DNA of 64,000 nucleotides from JAGQWW01 sp041392845 (GTDB taxonomy: Bacteria > Bacteroidota > Bacteroidia > Chitinophagales > Saprospiraceae): positions 1 through 64,000 of the forward strand of contig JAWKLG010000013.1 of the NCBI GenBank assembly GCA_041392845.1, read 5' to 3'. The notes beneath the pieces were generated by a model that saw only the letters and a program-made list of their open reading frames with translations, ran no database searches and had not been told where the DNA came from. Of this stretch, positions 36,362 through 46,064 are shown one piece after another (position 1 is the stretch's first letter; each line of letters begins with the position of its first letter). The position numbers were made by a program, and so were the translations under genes.

Positions 36362-37311
36362 TTCATTTTCATAAATGCCAATATTTTATCAGCAAGCACA
36401 CGTGCATGCCCCTCGTAACTTTCTTCAGACCAACCGGCGATATGAGGGGCAAGCACTACATTATCTGCTTGCAACAAATATTCAAGTGGAGCTGGCAGGT
36501 TATCGAAAGTGAAATTATCAAAAGACATTTCTTCGTATTCTATTACATCCAATGCTGCTCCTTGCACCTTTCCGGATTCTAAGGCATTTACCAATGCATG
36601 GGTTTCTAGTACCAGTCCTCTTGCAGTATTAACCAACCAGATATCCTTTTGAAAGGAAGATATAAATTCTTCATTTACAAAATAATGGTTTCCGCCTTCA
36701 TACGGAATATGGATGCTTAATACATCTGCTTTTTCAAATAATTCATCCAGGCGAACTTCCGCTGCATATTGGTCGCCATAATTGGATTTGTATTTATCAT
36801 AGGCAATGACTTCACAGCCGAATCCCGTCAATCTTTTGGCGAAAGCATTTCCCATATTCCCATAGCCCAATATTCCTACCGTTTTGCCTTTTAATTCCAC
36901 ACCGGTATTAGGTTTTCGAATCCATTGTTTTTGGCGGACCTGAACATGGGCTCGCATTAGATTATTCATCAAGCCCAGTAACATTCCGATGGTATGCTCC
37001 CCTACCGCATCCCTGCTTCCTTCCGGTGATTTTAGAACGCTTATTCCAAAATCTTTAGCAGCCTCTATATCAATGTGTTCTACTCCTACCCCGGCCCTGG
37101 CTACAAACTTCAGATTCTTTCCAAATTCGAGAAAAGAACGGTTGATTGGAATTCTACTTTTACAAACCAGGCCTACATATTTATGCAAATCCCTTTCAAT
37201 ATCCTCTCTTGAATCCTTAAACCGAAAAGCACAATCAAATCCTTCATTTTGTAATTTTTCGGCTAGATAATCATGGGTTTGATCTGTAAAAACTATGGTA
37301 CCTTTTGACAT
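36358..37311 (-). CDS. D-isomer-specific 2-hydroxyacid dehydrogenase
   Basis: 317 residues. Rossmann motif GILGYGNMGNAFAKRL, the substrate-binding GVGVEHID region, catalytic Arg in VNTARG, Glu in the VIEYEEM region and catalytic His in LAPHIAGWS. It is shorter than classical SerA and lacks ACT domains. Substrates could be phosphoglycerate, hydroxypyruvate or glyoxylate. It is divergent from proC, with a gap of about 90 bases that must hold both promoters. Confidence 0.86.
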   Translation of the reverse strand: MSKGTIVFTDQTHDYLAEKLQNEGFDCAFRFKDSREDIERDLHKYVGLVCKSRIPINRSFLEFGKNLKFVARAGVGVEHIDIEAAKDFGISVLKSPEGSRDAVGEHTIGMLLGLMNNLMRAHVQVRQKQWIRKPNTGVELKGKTVGILGYGNMGNAFAKRLTGFGCEVIAYDKYKSNYGDQYAAEVRLDELFEKADVLSIHIPYEGGNHYFVNEEFISSFQKDIWLVNTARGLVLETHALVNALESGKVQGAALDVIEYEEMSFDNFTFDNLPAPLEYLLQADNVVLAPHIAGWSEESYEGHARVLADKILAFMKMN

Positions 37312-37404
37312 TATAATTTGATTTTGGCCTAAATGGCGCGATTTTTACATTACAAAATATACATATTTGTTTTGTAAAAATTAATGGTTTTAAACAACAA
37401 AGAA

Positions 37405-38211
37405 ATGAAGATTTTAGTAATCGGTGGTGGTAATATGGGATTAACCTATGCTCAAAGCTTTTTACGGTCGCACATTACCCGAAAGGAAGACATGATGATT
37501 TTAGAAAAATCTCCGGAAAAGGCGGTTGAACTTTCCAAAAAGGAAATTGGAACCATTTACGGTGAACCATCAGCTTGTCTCCACAATGCCGATTTAATCA
37601 TCCTGGCTGTAAAACCACAGGATGCTCCTGAATTGTTCAAAATTTTAAAGCCATTAATCGAACCACAACAGGTTTTTCTGAGCATCATGGCCGGTGTGAA
37701 GATTTCTACCATACAAGAAGGATTGGGCATCACTAAAGTAATCAGGGCAATGCCAAACCTTCCAGCCCAAATTGGAATGGGAATGACTGCATTTACCTCT
37801 ACGGACGAAGTTACCAGGATAGAATTGGTCATGGTTCAAAACCTTCTAAACACAACAGGAAAAACCATTTATGTAGAAACTGAAAGAGCCATTGATGCCA
37901 CAACTGCAATATCCGGAAGCGGACCAGCCTATGTTTTTTATTTCATGGAAAGCATGATGAAAGCCGCCAGGACTCTGGGATTTTCTGAATCAGAAGCCGA
38001 ACTTTTGGTAAGCCAAACCTTCCGTGGCACCGTCGACTTATTTCAAAAATCAGATTTCTCCTGTACTGAATGGATTCAAAAAGTAGCTTCTAAAGGTGGT
38101 ACAACCGAAGCTGCACTTAAAACCTGGGAATCCAATCAGATGGAACCTGCAATTATGGACGGAGCATTGGCTGCTATGGCCAGGGCTGAGGAGTTGGGGA
38201 GGAAGGGGTGA
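37405..38211 (+). CDS. proC: Pyrroline-5-carboxylate reductase
   Basis: About 268 residues from ATG 37405 (MKILVIGGGNMG); an upstream ATG at 37384 would add MVLNNKE. NADPH loop GGGNMG, AVKPQD, VIRAMPNLPAQIGMGMTA and the family signature SGSGPAYVFYFMESM. It makes proline from pyrroline-5-carboxylate. The C-terminus ends LGRKG with the stop codon inside a purine-rich word array (GGGGTGAAGG), so the end of the protein may have been altered by the array. Confidence 0.92.
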   Translation: MKILVIGGGNMGLTYAQSFLRSHITRKEDMMILEKSPEKAVELSKKEIGTIYGEPSACLHNADLIILAVKPQDAPELFKILKPLIEPQQVFLSIMAGVKISTIQEGLGITKVIRAMPNLPAQIGMGMTAFTSTDEVTRIELVMVQNLLNTTGKTIYVETERAIDATTAISGSGPAYVFYFMESMMKAARTLGFSESEAELLVSQTFRGTVDLFQKSDFSCTEWIQKVASKGGTTEAALKTWESNQMEPAIMDGALAAMARAEELGRKG

Positions 38212-38262
38212 AGGAATGAAGGAAGGAAGGAATGAAGGGTTGAAGGGTTGAGGGGTTGAATT
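38193..38262 (+). repeat. Purine-rich GAAGG/GGGTTGAA word array at the end of proC
   Basis: Degenerate copies of GAAGGAATGAAGG and GAAGGGTTGAGG run from the last codons of proC through its stop into the gap. Confidence 0.75.
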
Positions 38263-38300
38263 TTGGATGAGTGATTTAGTGAATTTTTGAAAGGCCTCCA

Positions 38301-38352
38301 TATAAACAAAGGTGCAGTTCAAGGGCATGCCCTTGAACTACCTTTGTTTATA
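38301..38352. repeat. 52-base near-perfect palindrome
   Basis: The arms run outward from GCATGC at 38325-38330 as AAGGGC/GCCCTT, AGTTC/GAACT and TATAAACAAAGGT/ACCTTTGTTTATA. One arm has two extra bases (GC at 38314-38315). There is almost no loop. It lacks the T-run of a terminator. Confidence 0.75.
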
Positions 38353-38596
38353 TTCAATTGATTTTCAATACTTTATGTGTTTTTTCTTATTAGAATTATT
38401 GCTTTTTAATTATAATTTTATCTGTATTCCTTTCTCCAACTTTATAAAAAAAGGACTGAATAGGTGTTTTTTCAGATTTTCAAAAATCTCCCTATCCCCT
38501 AGTCTCCCTATCTCCAGATCCAATTAAAATTTTTCTCTTTGATTGGAATTCCTGATTTTTCTATCTTCAAGCCTGAATTTATTTTTTAACGACACC

Positions 38597-38658
38597 TAGT
38601 ACCCAGTACCTAGCACCCAGTGCCCAGTACCCAGAACCTAGCACCAAGTACCCAGTTC
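38597..38658 (+). repeat. ACCTAG/ACCCAG word array before the TRAP binding-protein gene
   Basis: About seven degenerate copies of the words TACCCAG and TACCTAG end immediately before the ATG at 38659. The same words occur in the same orientation at 32556-32608. Confidence 0.75.
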
Positions 38659-39765
38659 ATGAAAAGGAAATCATTTCTAAAAAAATTAGCGGTGGCCTCT
38701 GTTGCAGGCTCAACAATGGCCCTGAATGCATGTAAATCAGAAACCTCTTCAGGGGATGCGCCAAATATTCAAACGAATAAGAAGTATCGATGGAAGATGG
38801 TGACTACCTGGCCACCTAATTTTCCGGCGGTTGGTGAAGGCGCCTTATTGATGGCCAAATGGGTAAAAGAGATGTCAGGAGGGCGTTTGGACATTCAGGT
38901 ATTTGGTGGAGGGGAATTGGTCCCAGCCTTGGAAGCATTTGATGCTGTAAGCCAGGGGACAGCAGATATTGGTTCCGGTGCTGCTTATTATTGGGCAGGC
39001 AAAGCACCGGCCGCACAGTTTTTTGCCAGTGTTCCATTTGGGATGAATGCTCAACAGATGAATGCCTGGATTTATTCAGGTGGTGGGCTTGAATTATGGG
39101 AGGAACTTTATGCTAATTACAATTTGATACCCATGCCGGGTGGAAATACCGGAGTCCAAATGGGCGGCTGGTTCAACAAAGAAATCAACAGCATAGAAGA
39201 TTTCAAAGGACTTAAAATGAGGATTCCCGGTTTGGGAGGAAAGGTATTGGAGAAAGCCGGGGGGACTGCAGTTTTATCAGCAGGATCTGAAATATATACC
39301 AATTTAGAAAGAGGCGTAATTGATGCTACAGAATGGATTGGTCCTTACCACGATTATAAAATGGGTTTCCATAAAATTGCAAAATACTGCTACTATCCTG
39401 GATGGCATGAGCCTGGTTCCATGTTGGAAATCTTTATCAATAAGTCAACATTTGAAGGTTTGCCAAATGATTTACAGGTTATTTTAAAAAGTGCAGCCGC
39501 ACGATTAAATGTTTGGATGTTGTCAGAATTTGAAGCAAAAAATGGACAGTTTTTAAATAAAATGAAGGAAGAAGGAACTGATTTCAGAGCTTTCCCCAAA
39601 CCCGTGATGGATTCATTGAGAGTTTACACCAATGAAGTCTTAAATGAGATAACTGCTAATGATGCTTTTTCCAAAAAGGTTTATGATTCATTTTCTAGTT
39701 TCAAAAAGAAAGCAGCTGAATGGTCTTCTGTAACCGAAAGAGCCTATTTTGATTTGATTCAATAA
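38659..39765 (+). CDS. TRAP-type transporter substrate-binding protein (DctP family)
   Basis: About 368 residues from ATG 38659; the longer frame from 38620 only translates the repeat array. N-terminus MKRKSFLKKLAVASVAGST with lipobox LNAC, so it is an anchored lipoprotein. The DctP fold is seen in WPPNFPAVGEGALLMAKWVKEMSGGR, ALEAFDAVSQGTADIGSG, the signature MRIPGLGGKVLEKAGGT and LERGVIDATEWIGPY. The DctQ/DctM membrane partners are not nearby. Likely ligands are carboxylates or 2-oxo acids. Confidence 0.9.
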   Translation: MKRKSFLKKLAVASVAGSTMALNACKSETSSGDAPNIQTNKKYRWKMVTTWPPNFPAVGEGALLMAKWVKEMSGGRLDIQVFGGGELVPALEAFDAVSQGTADIGSGAAYYWAGKAPAAQFFASVPFGMNAQQMNAWIYSGGGLELWEELYANYNLIPMPGGNTGVQMGGWFNKEINSIEDFKGLKMRIPGLGGKVLEKAGGTAVLSAGSEIYTNLERGVIDATEWIGPYHDYKMGFHKIAKYCYYPGWHEPGSMLEIFINKSTFEGLPNDLQVILKSAAARLNVWMLSEFEAKNGQFLNKMKEEGTDFRAFPKPVMDSLRVYTNEVLNEITANDAFSKKVYDSFSSFKKKAAEWSSVTERAYFDLIQ

Positions 39766-39844
39766 AAGTTTCATATTAAAAATAGGACTAAAAAGGGGCT
39801 CAATTCCCTACCTTCGCGCTGATTTTTTCATATTAATTCTTTAA

Positions 39845-40867
39845 ATGAATCTACAAGAGCGAATTGAAGCAGCCGTCTTTTTAGGAAAGACTATTTTGGA
39901 AGGAGATGAATATTTAGATGCAGTTATTCACCGAACCAGCTTCCACAACCCCTGGTTGACAAAGGAAAACCAAAATCAGGCTTTAAGGGCAATCGCCGAA
40001 AAATTTCTTAGCAAAGATGCTCTTGAACAATGGGTATCTCAATATCATGTAGAAGACCAACCCAATACAAAAATCGTAGGATTAATTATGGCCGGAAACA
40101 TTCCGGTTGTTGGTTTCCATGATTTCCTTTCCGTATTTATCTCAGGTCATAAGAGCCTAATAAAGCTTTCTGAAAAAGATCCCTTTGTCTTTCCTTATCT
40201 TTTAAAAATAATGGAAAAGGCAAACACCGAGGTAGCGAAAACATATGAACTGACAGAAAGATTGGAAGGGTTCGATGCTGTAATTGCAACCGGAAGCAAC
40301 AATTCATCCAGGTATTTTGAAGCCTATTTTGGAAAGTATCCCAACATTATTAGAAGGAACCGAAATTCAGTTGGAGTTTTGACTGGAAAAGAATCGGATG
40401 CAGAATTGCTTGCCCTTGGAGGAGATATCTTCCAATATTTTGGTTTAGGTTGCCGGAATGTTTCCAAAGTTTACTTGCCAAGCGGATACGATAGAAAGCA
40501 TTTACTTGAGATCTTACATGAATACCGCGAATTGGTTTTACATGATAAATACAAACATAATTTTGACTACAATTTCGCCTTGTTGTCGCTCAATAGAATT
40601 CCATTCGACATCAATGGATGCATCATTTTGACAGAAAATCCTGCCTTACAATCCAGAATCGCAGCCTTGCATTATGAATATTATGATGATTTGGACACCC
40701 TTGAGGATGAGCTGGAAAGAAAATCAGCAGAGATCCAGTGTATTGTTAGTGGAAAAGAAGTTGCTTTTAAAAAGACAGAAAGTCTTGAATTTGGGAAAAG
40801 TCAGCAACCAGGCCTGACTGATTATCCGGATGGAGTTGATGTCATGGCATTTTTGACCAGCCTGTAA
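39845..40867 (+). CDS. LuxC-like acyl-CoA reductase
   Basis: 340 residues. The LuxC/aldehyde-dehydrogenase-like fold is shown by GLIMAGNIPVVGFHDFL, GHKSLIKLSEKDP, VIATGSNN and the catalytic cysteine in GLGCRNVSK (C203). The class reduces fatty acyl-CoA or acyl-ACP to aldehyde. No LuxE, LuxD or luciferase gene is nearby, so it is an orphan of unknown pathway. A -7-like TACCTTCG box lies upstream and a strong terminator follows. Confidence 0.8.
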   Translation: MNLQERIEAAVFLGKTILEGDEYLDAVIHRTSFHNPWLTKENQNQALRAIAEKFLSKDALEQWVSQYHVEDQPNTKIVGLIMAGNIPVVGFHDFLSVFISGHKSLIKLSEKDPFVFPYLLKIMEKANTEVAKTYELTERLEGFDAVIATGSNNSSRYFEAYFGKYPNIIRRNRNSVGVLTGKESDAELLALGGDIFQYFGLGCRNVSKVYLPSGYDRKHLLEILHEYRELVLHDKYKHNFDYNFALLSLNRIPFDINGCIILTENPALQSRIAALHYEYYDDLDTLEDELERKSAEIQCIVSGKEVAFKKTESLEFGKSQQPGLTDYPDGVDVMAFLTSL

Positions 40868-40868
40868 A

Positions 40869-40907
40869 AAAAAAGCCCCGGAAGTTTTTCAACCCCGGGG
40901 CTTTTTT
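40869..40907. terminator. Bidirectional terminator between luxC-like gene and giant protein B
   Basis: AAAAAAGCCCCGG and CCGGGGCTTTTTT form a 13-bp stem between two convergent genes. Confidence 0.85.
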
Positions 40908-40922
40908 ATCTGTATTCTATTT

Positions 40923-43900
40923 TTAGAATATCAATACCATTTTACGAGTTGCTTTGAAGTTTCCTGAAGTTAATTCGTAGAAATAAACTCCGGCTCCATT
41001 CAAATCTGAATCTTTCACAGAAATTGTCTGATAACCGATTCCATAATTTCCTTCAAAAACTTTCACCAATTTTCCTGTTGCATCCGTGATGGTCAACCTT
41101 GTTTTTCCACCTTCTGGTAGGTAAAACCCAATTTGAGTTGTACCGCTGAAAGGGTTAGGAGTGTTTTGGTACAATTCAGGTTGGTCTGCAATTTGAACAC
41201 CACTGATTTGTAGTTTTACTCCCATGAATTCACCATTTGCTCTGTATGCCTCAGCCTGAACCATTTCCTGGCTCATTTTGATAACAGAAGTCAAATCTGC
41301 ATTTTCAACAGCTTTGAAAACAAGGGTGAATAAGGTTTTTCCTTCAATCACTTCATTCGCATTCCAGGAGGTAGCAATCAATCCGTTTGCTGCATTGATG
41401 TTGAAGTTTTCAGGTTTTGCAACCCCATTGAACTCAACATCCAATAATTCAACTGATTTCATGTCATAACCTAATGTAAACTGGTAACCAGCAACATTTT
41501 GGTCTGCAATTACAGGAACAGAGAACGTTTCACCAGCTTTGAATTCGTGGTTTTCAATTTGCAAGTGGAAGTCGCCGTTGAAACTTCTGTTTCCGATTGA
41601 AGTAATTGCATTTGGAGCAGCATCACCATTAACATCTCCAACCTTAATTGCAACAAAGTCTTTATTCATTTGATTGCTTGCAAGGTTATTGAAATTGATG
41701 ATTTCAGGGAAGTTCCAAGGACTCATTGGGTTTTGGAAAACATGATTTTTGTCTACAAATCTCCAAGAAGTATTATTTGGAAGATCATTGCTAACAAACA
41801 AAATCAACTTTCTCAAAGCCACAAGGTCAAGTGTAGTAACACTTCCACTGTTGTTGGCATCTGCTGCGATTACTTTGTAAGGAGAATTCAACAATGAAAC
41901 ATTCAAAATGTGTTTGCTAATTAGGACAAGGTCGAAAGTAGAAACGCCATTTCTTGGGTTATCATTCAAGTATGGAGTCAAAGTGTAGTCATCACCAGGC
42001 GTCAAGTTATTGAAGCCGTATTGACCGTTTTGACCTGTAACCTGGCTGATTCCGGTATTCAAAGTAAGTTTTGCTCCGGAAACAGGCTGATTTCTCTCAT
42101 TTTTGATATTACCGGTGATGCTGTGTTTAGTACCGGTACAAGCACCAAGGTTATCCTGAACCTCTACGAAGCTCACACAGTAATCCCAGTTATTTACGTT
42201 GTCAGTTGACTCTTCACCAACCCAAAGTTGGATGTAAGTGATGCCCAAATCTTTACAACGCAATACAATAGAATCCTGAGCTGGAGGAGTATTCAAATAG
42301 TCATCAGCAGTAATAAAGCCGTCACCATTTCTATCTTCTACTCTATTGATTCTAAATTTCAAAGGATGACAGTAATCGTAGCTGCTTGCATTGAAGTCAG
42401 TTGCCCAAAGTTCAACCATTCCTGAAGCCATCAAATCGATGCTCAAACCATTGTAACAAACAGGAGTTGGAGCTTTACAATCGATGATTTCAAAAGTAAC
42501 ATCCAGCTGGCTGGTATTTCCACAATCGTCAGCTACTCTGAATCTTACAGTGTGAGTACCCAATGGGTAACGACCTGTTAGCGCATCGTTTCCGGAGAAA
42601 TCAGCAGTTTGGAATACTGTATTGAATGCATCCAACTGCCATGTAACTGTAACATCTGTACAAGTTTCAACGATAGAAGGAATGTAATTTACCTCTCCGG
42701 TACAAGGATCTTCATCAAACTCACCACCACAGAAAGGACCACTAAGCGTATCTGTCAAAACAGGAGCAGTATCATCGTAAATTTTGATATGCTGTACATA
42801 CTCATAGTAGCCGGTAGAAGGTAGATAACGAGTAGCAGGATCGTTGATGATGTTTAGATAAACATAATCTCCGTTTGAAATCAAGCGGTAATTACCTCTG
42901 AATTTGCTACCAGGGTTAGATGGAGTAAATCCATCACCAGGGATACCATCTCTATTAAGGTCAACACGTGGGATTTCAATTGGATCGCTTGTTCCGTCAT
43001 ATTCACACCAGTTGATGATTTTGTAAGTGCGGAAGATTTTCTTACACTCACCACCAGCAGATGCCGGATATTCATCTTCTTTCACGTTAACTCCAATCAA
43101 ATCACAACCGAACTCGCGGTAAACCAAAGTATCAGGAGATACGGTAGTACACTCATCTTCGAAGTCACCAGGAATATCAATTTCATAACTTGTAACCTGC
43201 ATGATCATAATGGTCTGCTGGCAAGTTCCGATTGAAATATTTCCAGCCTGGTCAAGCGTTCTGAAACGTCTTCTTACCTGTCCTACTCCACAAATATCTA
43301 CATCAACCACTGGTGCTAACTCGTCAACAAATACTGTACAGTTATCGTAACCAGTAGCATTTCCAAACAAGTTTTGCAATTGAAGGGTATCAGAAAGGTC
43401 TACGTTAGCCGGGATTTGAGCACAATCAGTCCAAACAGCAGCAGGAGCAACACAGGTTGGTCTCAATTTATCTTCAACCAATACTTCAATCATACAATCA
43501 TTTGTATTGTTTGAAGCTACAAGGTAGTTCTGAGTTACCTGACCTGGATTTGGCTCAACATCGTATACTCTTAGGATTACATTGATTGTTTTTCCAATAT
43601 CCTCACAACAGAAGTGAATTTTATCCTGGAAAGCAGAACGATCCGTATTAAAACCAGGACAGTTGTCATCCATTCTTCTTGCTTTGAAATAAACAGGTCC
43701 ACAATTGTCATAAGAACCTTCATCAAAGTATTGAGCACCCACTTCAATCAATCCATCAACATCTGAACTCAAGGCAACCTGAGTTACCTCTCTACAGATA
43801 GGAATTGGAGGAATACCGTCAATTACCTCAACTCTCTTATCAACAGAAGTCATATTTCCGCATCCGTCGGTTACCTGGTAGGTAACAGTATGGATTCCCA

Positions 43901-46064
43901 ATGGTAGATAAGGAGCAGGAATTCTAAATCCGCGTAAAGTCTGGCCACTGTAAACAGGAGTAGCTTCTCCAACAGGAGTGAAAACTCTGAATTCAACGAT
44001 TCCACTGCAATTGTCGATAAACTCTGGAACATCCAAAAGACCGTGTGAAGCACACTCAGGGTGAGAACCACCTGTCATTTCGTTTGCTAAGAGCTGATCG
44101 TTGAAGCCGTCACCATTACCATATCTTTCATTGGTTTCGGTTTCATCCGGGCGACCATCGTTGTCATCATCATCGTTGAATACGATTTGTGGAGCTTTTT
44201 TGTCTACCACTTTGATGATTTGAATGTCAGTAAAGATTTCACCTGTACACCAGTTCAAAGCAGTCCATGTACGAAGGATTTTGAATACCACGCTGGTATC
44301 GACACCTTCACAAGCTTCAATTTTAACGTCTTTCCAGGTAATTGCAAAGTTACATCCTGAATGACCCAATACATTTGGCACACCTGAACCTGTTAGTTCA
44401 AGAATGTCAGCATCCTCCAATCCACGGATTGGCAATCCAGTAATAGGATTAAACGGAGCATATACTGGTACATCAACAAAGGTTGGTGTATGTAAACCAG
44501 GAATTTCGCATTCATTATAAGCAGGACATCCTACAAACAATGACAAATTGTATACATCTGTAAACCCGTCAGCTTCCGGAGAAACTGTACCACAATAGAA
44601 TGTATTAGGGTCAGTTATCGGGTTGTCAAGGATATCATCATAATTTGGATCCAAAGTAACATCCAGGTCTTCACCATCAGTCCACCAGCTGGTGCCAGCC
44701 TGATAAGGAGCAACTCCAGCTACATCGTCTCCATCCAAACCATTGATACAACAGTAGTCTGCCAAATCCATAATGGCTGCGTTGTTCAAGATTGCAGGGT
44801 GAAGTGCAGTTGGATTAACGATACCTCTATTGTATGCATATTGCTCACAAGTCCAGGTAATGTCATCAGGGAAAGTCAACAATGAAGGGTTGATTTGAAT
44901 CACCTGAGTACAAGGATCTGAGATATTATTATGGTAATCTGTAGCAATAAATGTTCTTGTAATGGTAACCATTCCACAGTTTGCACTGGTTCTGGTTTCA
45001 TTGATCAAGTTGGTCGGAACCTGGCCATCACAATTGTCGATTGCGATAGGTGCAGGAACGTCATTTGGATTCTGAGTACAGTCAAGCACTACAGGAGCTG
45101 TAGGACAAACGAAAACAGGTTTCAATTTATCTTCTACTGTAATTTCACCCCAGCAGCTATTTCCGGAAATATTATGAGTTACTCTTGCTACGATAACTCT
45201 TCCAATGTGAGAAGCGTTTAACAGATTTGGAATATTTCTGTTATTGTCTCTCAAAGTAACAGTGTAGTCATCGTCACAGAAGTAAGTTCCTTCCAAAATC
45301 ATATCAGGAAGCACTTCTACCTGGCAATCTTCATCCAATGAGATTTGAACCCTGTCATTACAAGTAACCACAGTTGGAGTATTTGTAATTTGAACAGTTT
45401 GGCTTACTGACTGGATACATCCAGGATCAGTTGTACCAAATGCTTTTGGTTCTCCTCCGTCTACAGTATAGGTAATAGTATGGCTACCTAATCCTAAGGT
45501 TGCCGGGTCAAAGTTTGCAGCCAATACTCCATTGATGAAGAATTGAGCTGAAACGATATTTGCATCACCAGGATTTCCAGTTAATGGGAATGCAGGAGTA
45601 CCTAAACAGAAGGTACCAACTGCAGAAGTAATGCTTGGATTAGGATAGCTACAGCTATTTGAAATACTTAAGGAAGTTCTTCCATTGCTAACGGTTACAC
45701 TGTATCCTTGAGCATCAACATGAATACCATTCAACTGGTAAGTATTTCCACCCAAAGCTGTTAATTGAGTTCCAACCGCAATTGGAGCAGGAGCAGCCGG
45801 AGGTGCAGGACTTGAAGAAGCAAACAATCCAGTAACAGCAGTAACTGTCCATGTTTGTCCATCAGGAGCATTCACCTGAATTACTTCGTCAAACTGACCA
45901 TTGGTCAAGGTAGTTGCATTGTTTTTACATTCGCATGGGTCAGTGATAGACACGTCACAGTTTTGACTGAAAACACTCACTGAACCATTCATAATACAGT
46001 GTACAACCACTGGTTCCATTTGTTGCTTGAACTGTGTAAGTACCAGCAGTAGGTTGAGCACCAA
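40923..46064 (-). CDS. Giant protein B, C-terminal open segment: HYR stalk, dockerin-like, cohesin-like and T9SS sorting domain
   Basis: Open for about 1,700 codons; the ATG at 46064 is not a true start, and family sequence begins at NGSVSVFSQNCDVSI. From about 45,330 to 42,443 it is colinear with bases 1-2890 of giant protein A. Then follow a carboxypeptidase-regulatory-like fold (NIKNERNQPVSGAKLTLNT), a dockerin-like pair (STFDLVLISKHIL and VTTLDLVALRKLIL with AADANNSGS), a cohesin-like domain (FKAGETFSVPVIADQNVAGYQF) and a type A sorting domain (LYQNTPNPFSGTTQIGFYLP to the end). It should be exported by T9SS and linked to the surface. Confidence 0.85.
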   Translation of the reverse strand: MVLNLLLVLTQFKQQMEPVVVHCIMNGSVSVFSQNCDVSITDPCECKNNATTLTNGQFDEVIQVNAPDGQTWTVTAVTGLFASSSPAPPAAPAPIAVGTQLTALGGNTYQLNGIHVDAQGYSVTVSNGRTSLSISNSCSYPNPSITSAVGTFCLGTPAFPLTGNPGDANIVSAQFFINGVLAANFDPATLGLGSHTITYTVDGGEPKAFGTTDPGCIQSVSQTVQITNTPTVVTCNDRVQISLDEDCQVEVLPDMILEGTYFCDDDYTVTLRDNNRNIPNLLNASHIGRVIVARVTHNISGNSCWGEITVEDKLKPVFVCPTAPVVLDCTQNPNDVPAPIAIDNCDGQVPTNLINETRTSANCGMVTITRTFIATDYHNNISDPCTQVIQINPSLLTFPDDITWTCEQYAYNRGIVNPTALHPAILNNAAIMDLADYCCINGLDGDDVAGVAPYQAGTSWWTDGEDLDVTLDPNYDDILDNPITDPNTFYCGTVSPEADGFTDVYNLSLFVGCPAYNECEIPGLHTPTFVDVPVYAPFNPITGLPIRGLEDADILELTGSGVPNVLGHSGCNFAITWKDVKIEACEGVDTSVVFKILRTWTALNWCTGEIFTDIQIIKVVDKKAPQIVFNDDDDNDGRPDETETNERYGNGDGFNDQLLANEMTGGSHPECASHGLLDVPEFIDNCSGIVEFRVFTPVGEATPVYSGQTLRGFRIPAPYLPLGIHTVTYQVTDGCGNMTSVDKRVEVIDGIPPIPICREVTQVALSSDVDGLIEVGAQYFDEGSYDNCGPVYFKARRMDDNCPGFNTDRSAFQDKIHFCCEDIGKTINVILRVYDVEPNPGQVTQNYLVASNNTNDCMIEVLVEDKLRPTCVAPAAVWTDCAQIPANVDLSDTLQLQNLFGNATGYDNCTVFVDELAPVVDVDICGVGQVRRRFRTLDQAGNISIGTCQQTIMIMQVTSYEIDIPGDFEDECTTVSPDTLVYREFGCDLIGVNVKEDEYPASAGGECKKIFRTYKIINWCEYDGTSDPIEIPRVDLNRDGIPGDGFTPSNPGSKFRGNYRLISNGDYVYLNIINDPATRYLPSTGYYEYVQHIKIYDDTAPVLTDTLSGPFCGGEFDEDPCTGEVNYIPSIVETCTDVTVTWQLDAFNTVFQTADFSGNDALTGRYPLGTHTVRFRVADDCGNTSQLDVTFEIIDCKAPTPVCYNGLSIDLMASGMVELWATDFNASSYDYCHPLKFRINRVEDRNGDGFITADDYLNTPPAQDSIVLRCKDLGITYIQLWVGEESTDNVNNWDYCVSFVEVQDNLGACTGTKHSITGNIKNERNQPVSGAKLTLNTGISQVTGQNGQYGFNNLTPGDDYTLTPYLNDNPRNGVSTFDLVLISKHILNVSLLNSPYKVIAADANNSGSVTTLDLVALRKLILFVSNDLPNNTSWRFVDKNHVFQNPMSPWNFPEIINFNNLASNQMNKDFVAIKVGDVNGDAAPNAITSIGNRSFNGDFHLQIENHEFKAGETFSVPVIADQNVAGYQFTLGYDMKSVELLDVEFNGVAKPENFNINAANGLIATSWNANEVIEGKTLFTLVFKAVENADLTSVIKMSQEMVQAEAYRANGEFMGVKLQISGVQIADQPELYQNTPNPFSGTTQIGFYLPEGGKTRLTITDATGKLVKVFEGNYGIGYQTISVKDSDLNGAGVYFYELTSGNFKATRKMVLIF

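Larger units (their letters stand above)
38212..38658. other. Gene-free region with repeats and a palindrome
   Basis: This 447-base gap between proC and the TRAP binding protein holds the purine word array (to 38262), a near-perfect palindrome (38301-38352), a CTCCCTATC-type pyrimidine array (about 38487-38521) and an ACCTAG/ACCCAG array (38597-38658). No coding or RNA gene is recognised. Confidence 0.7.
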
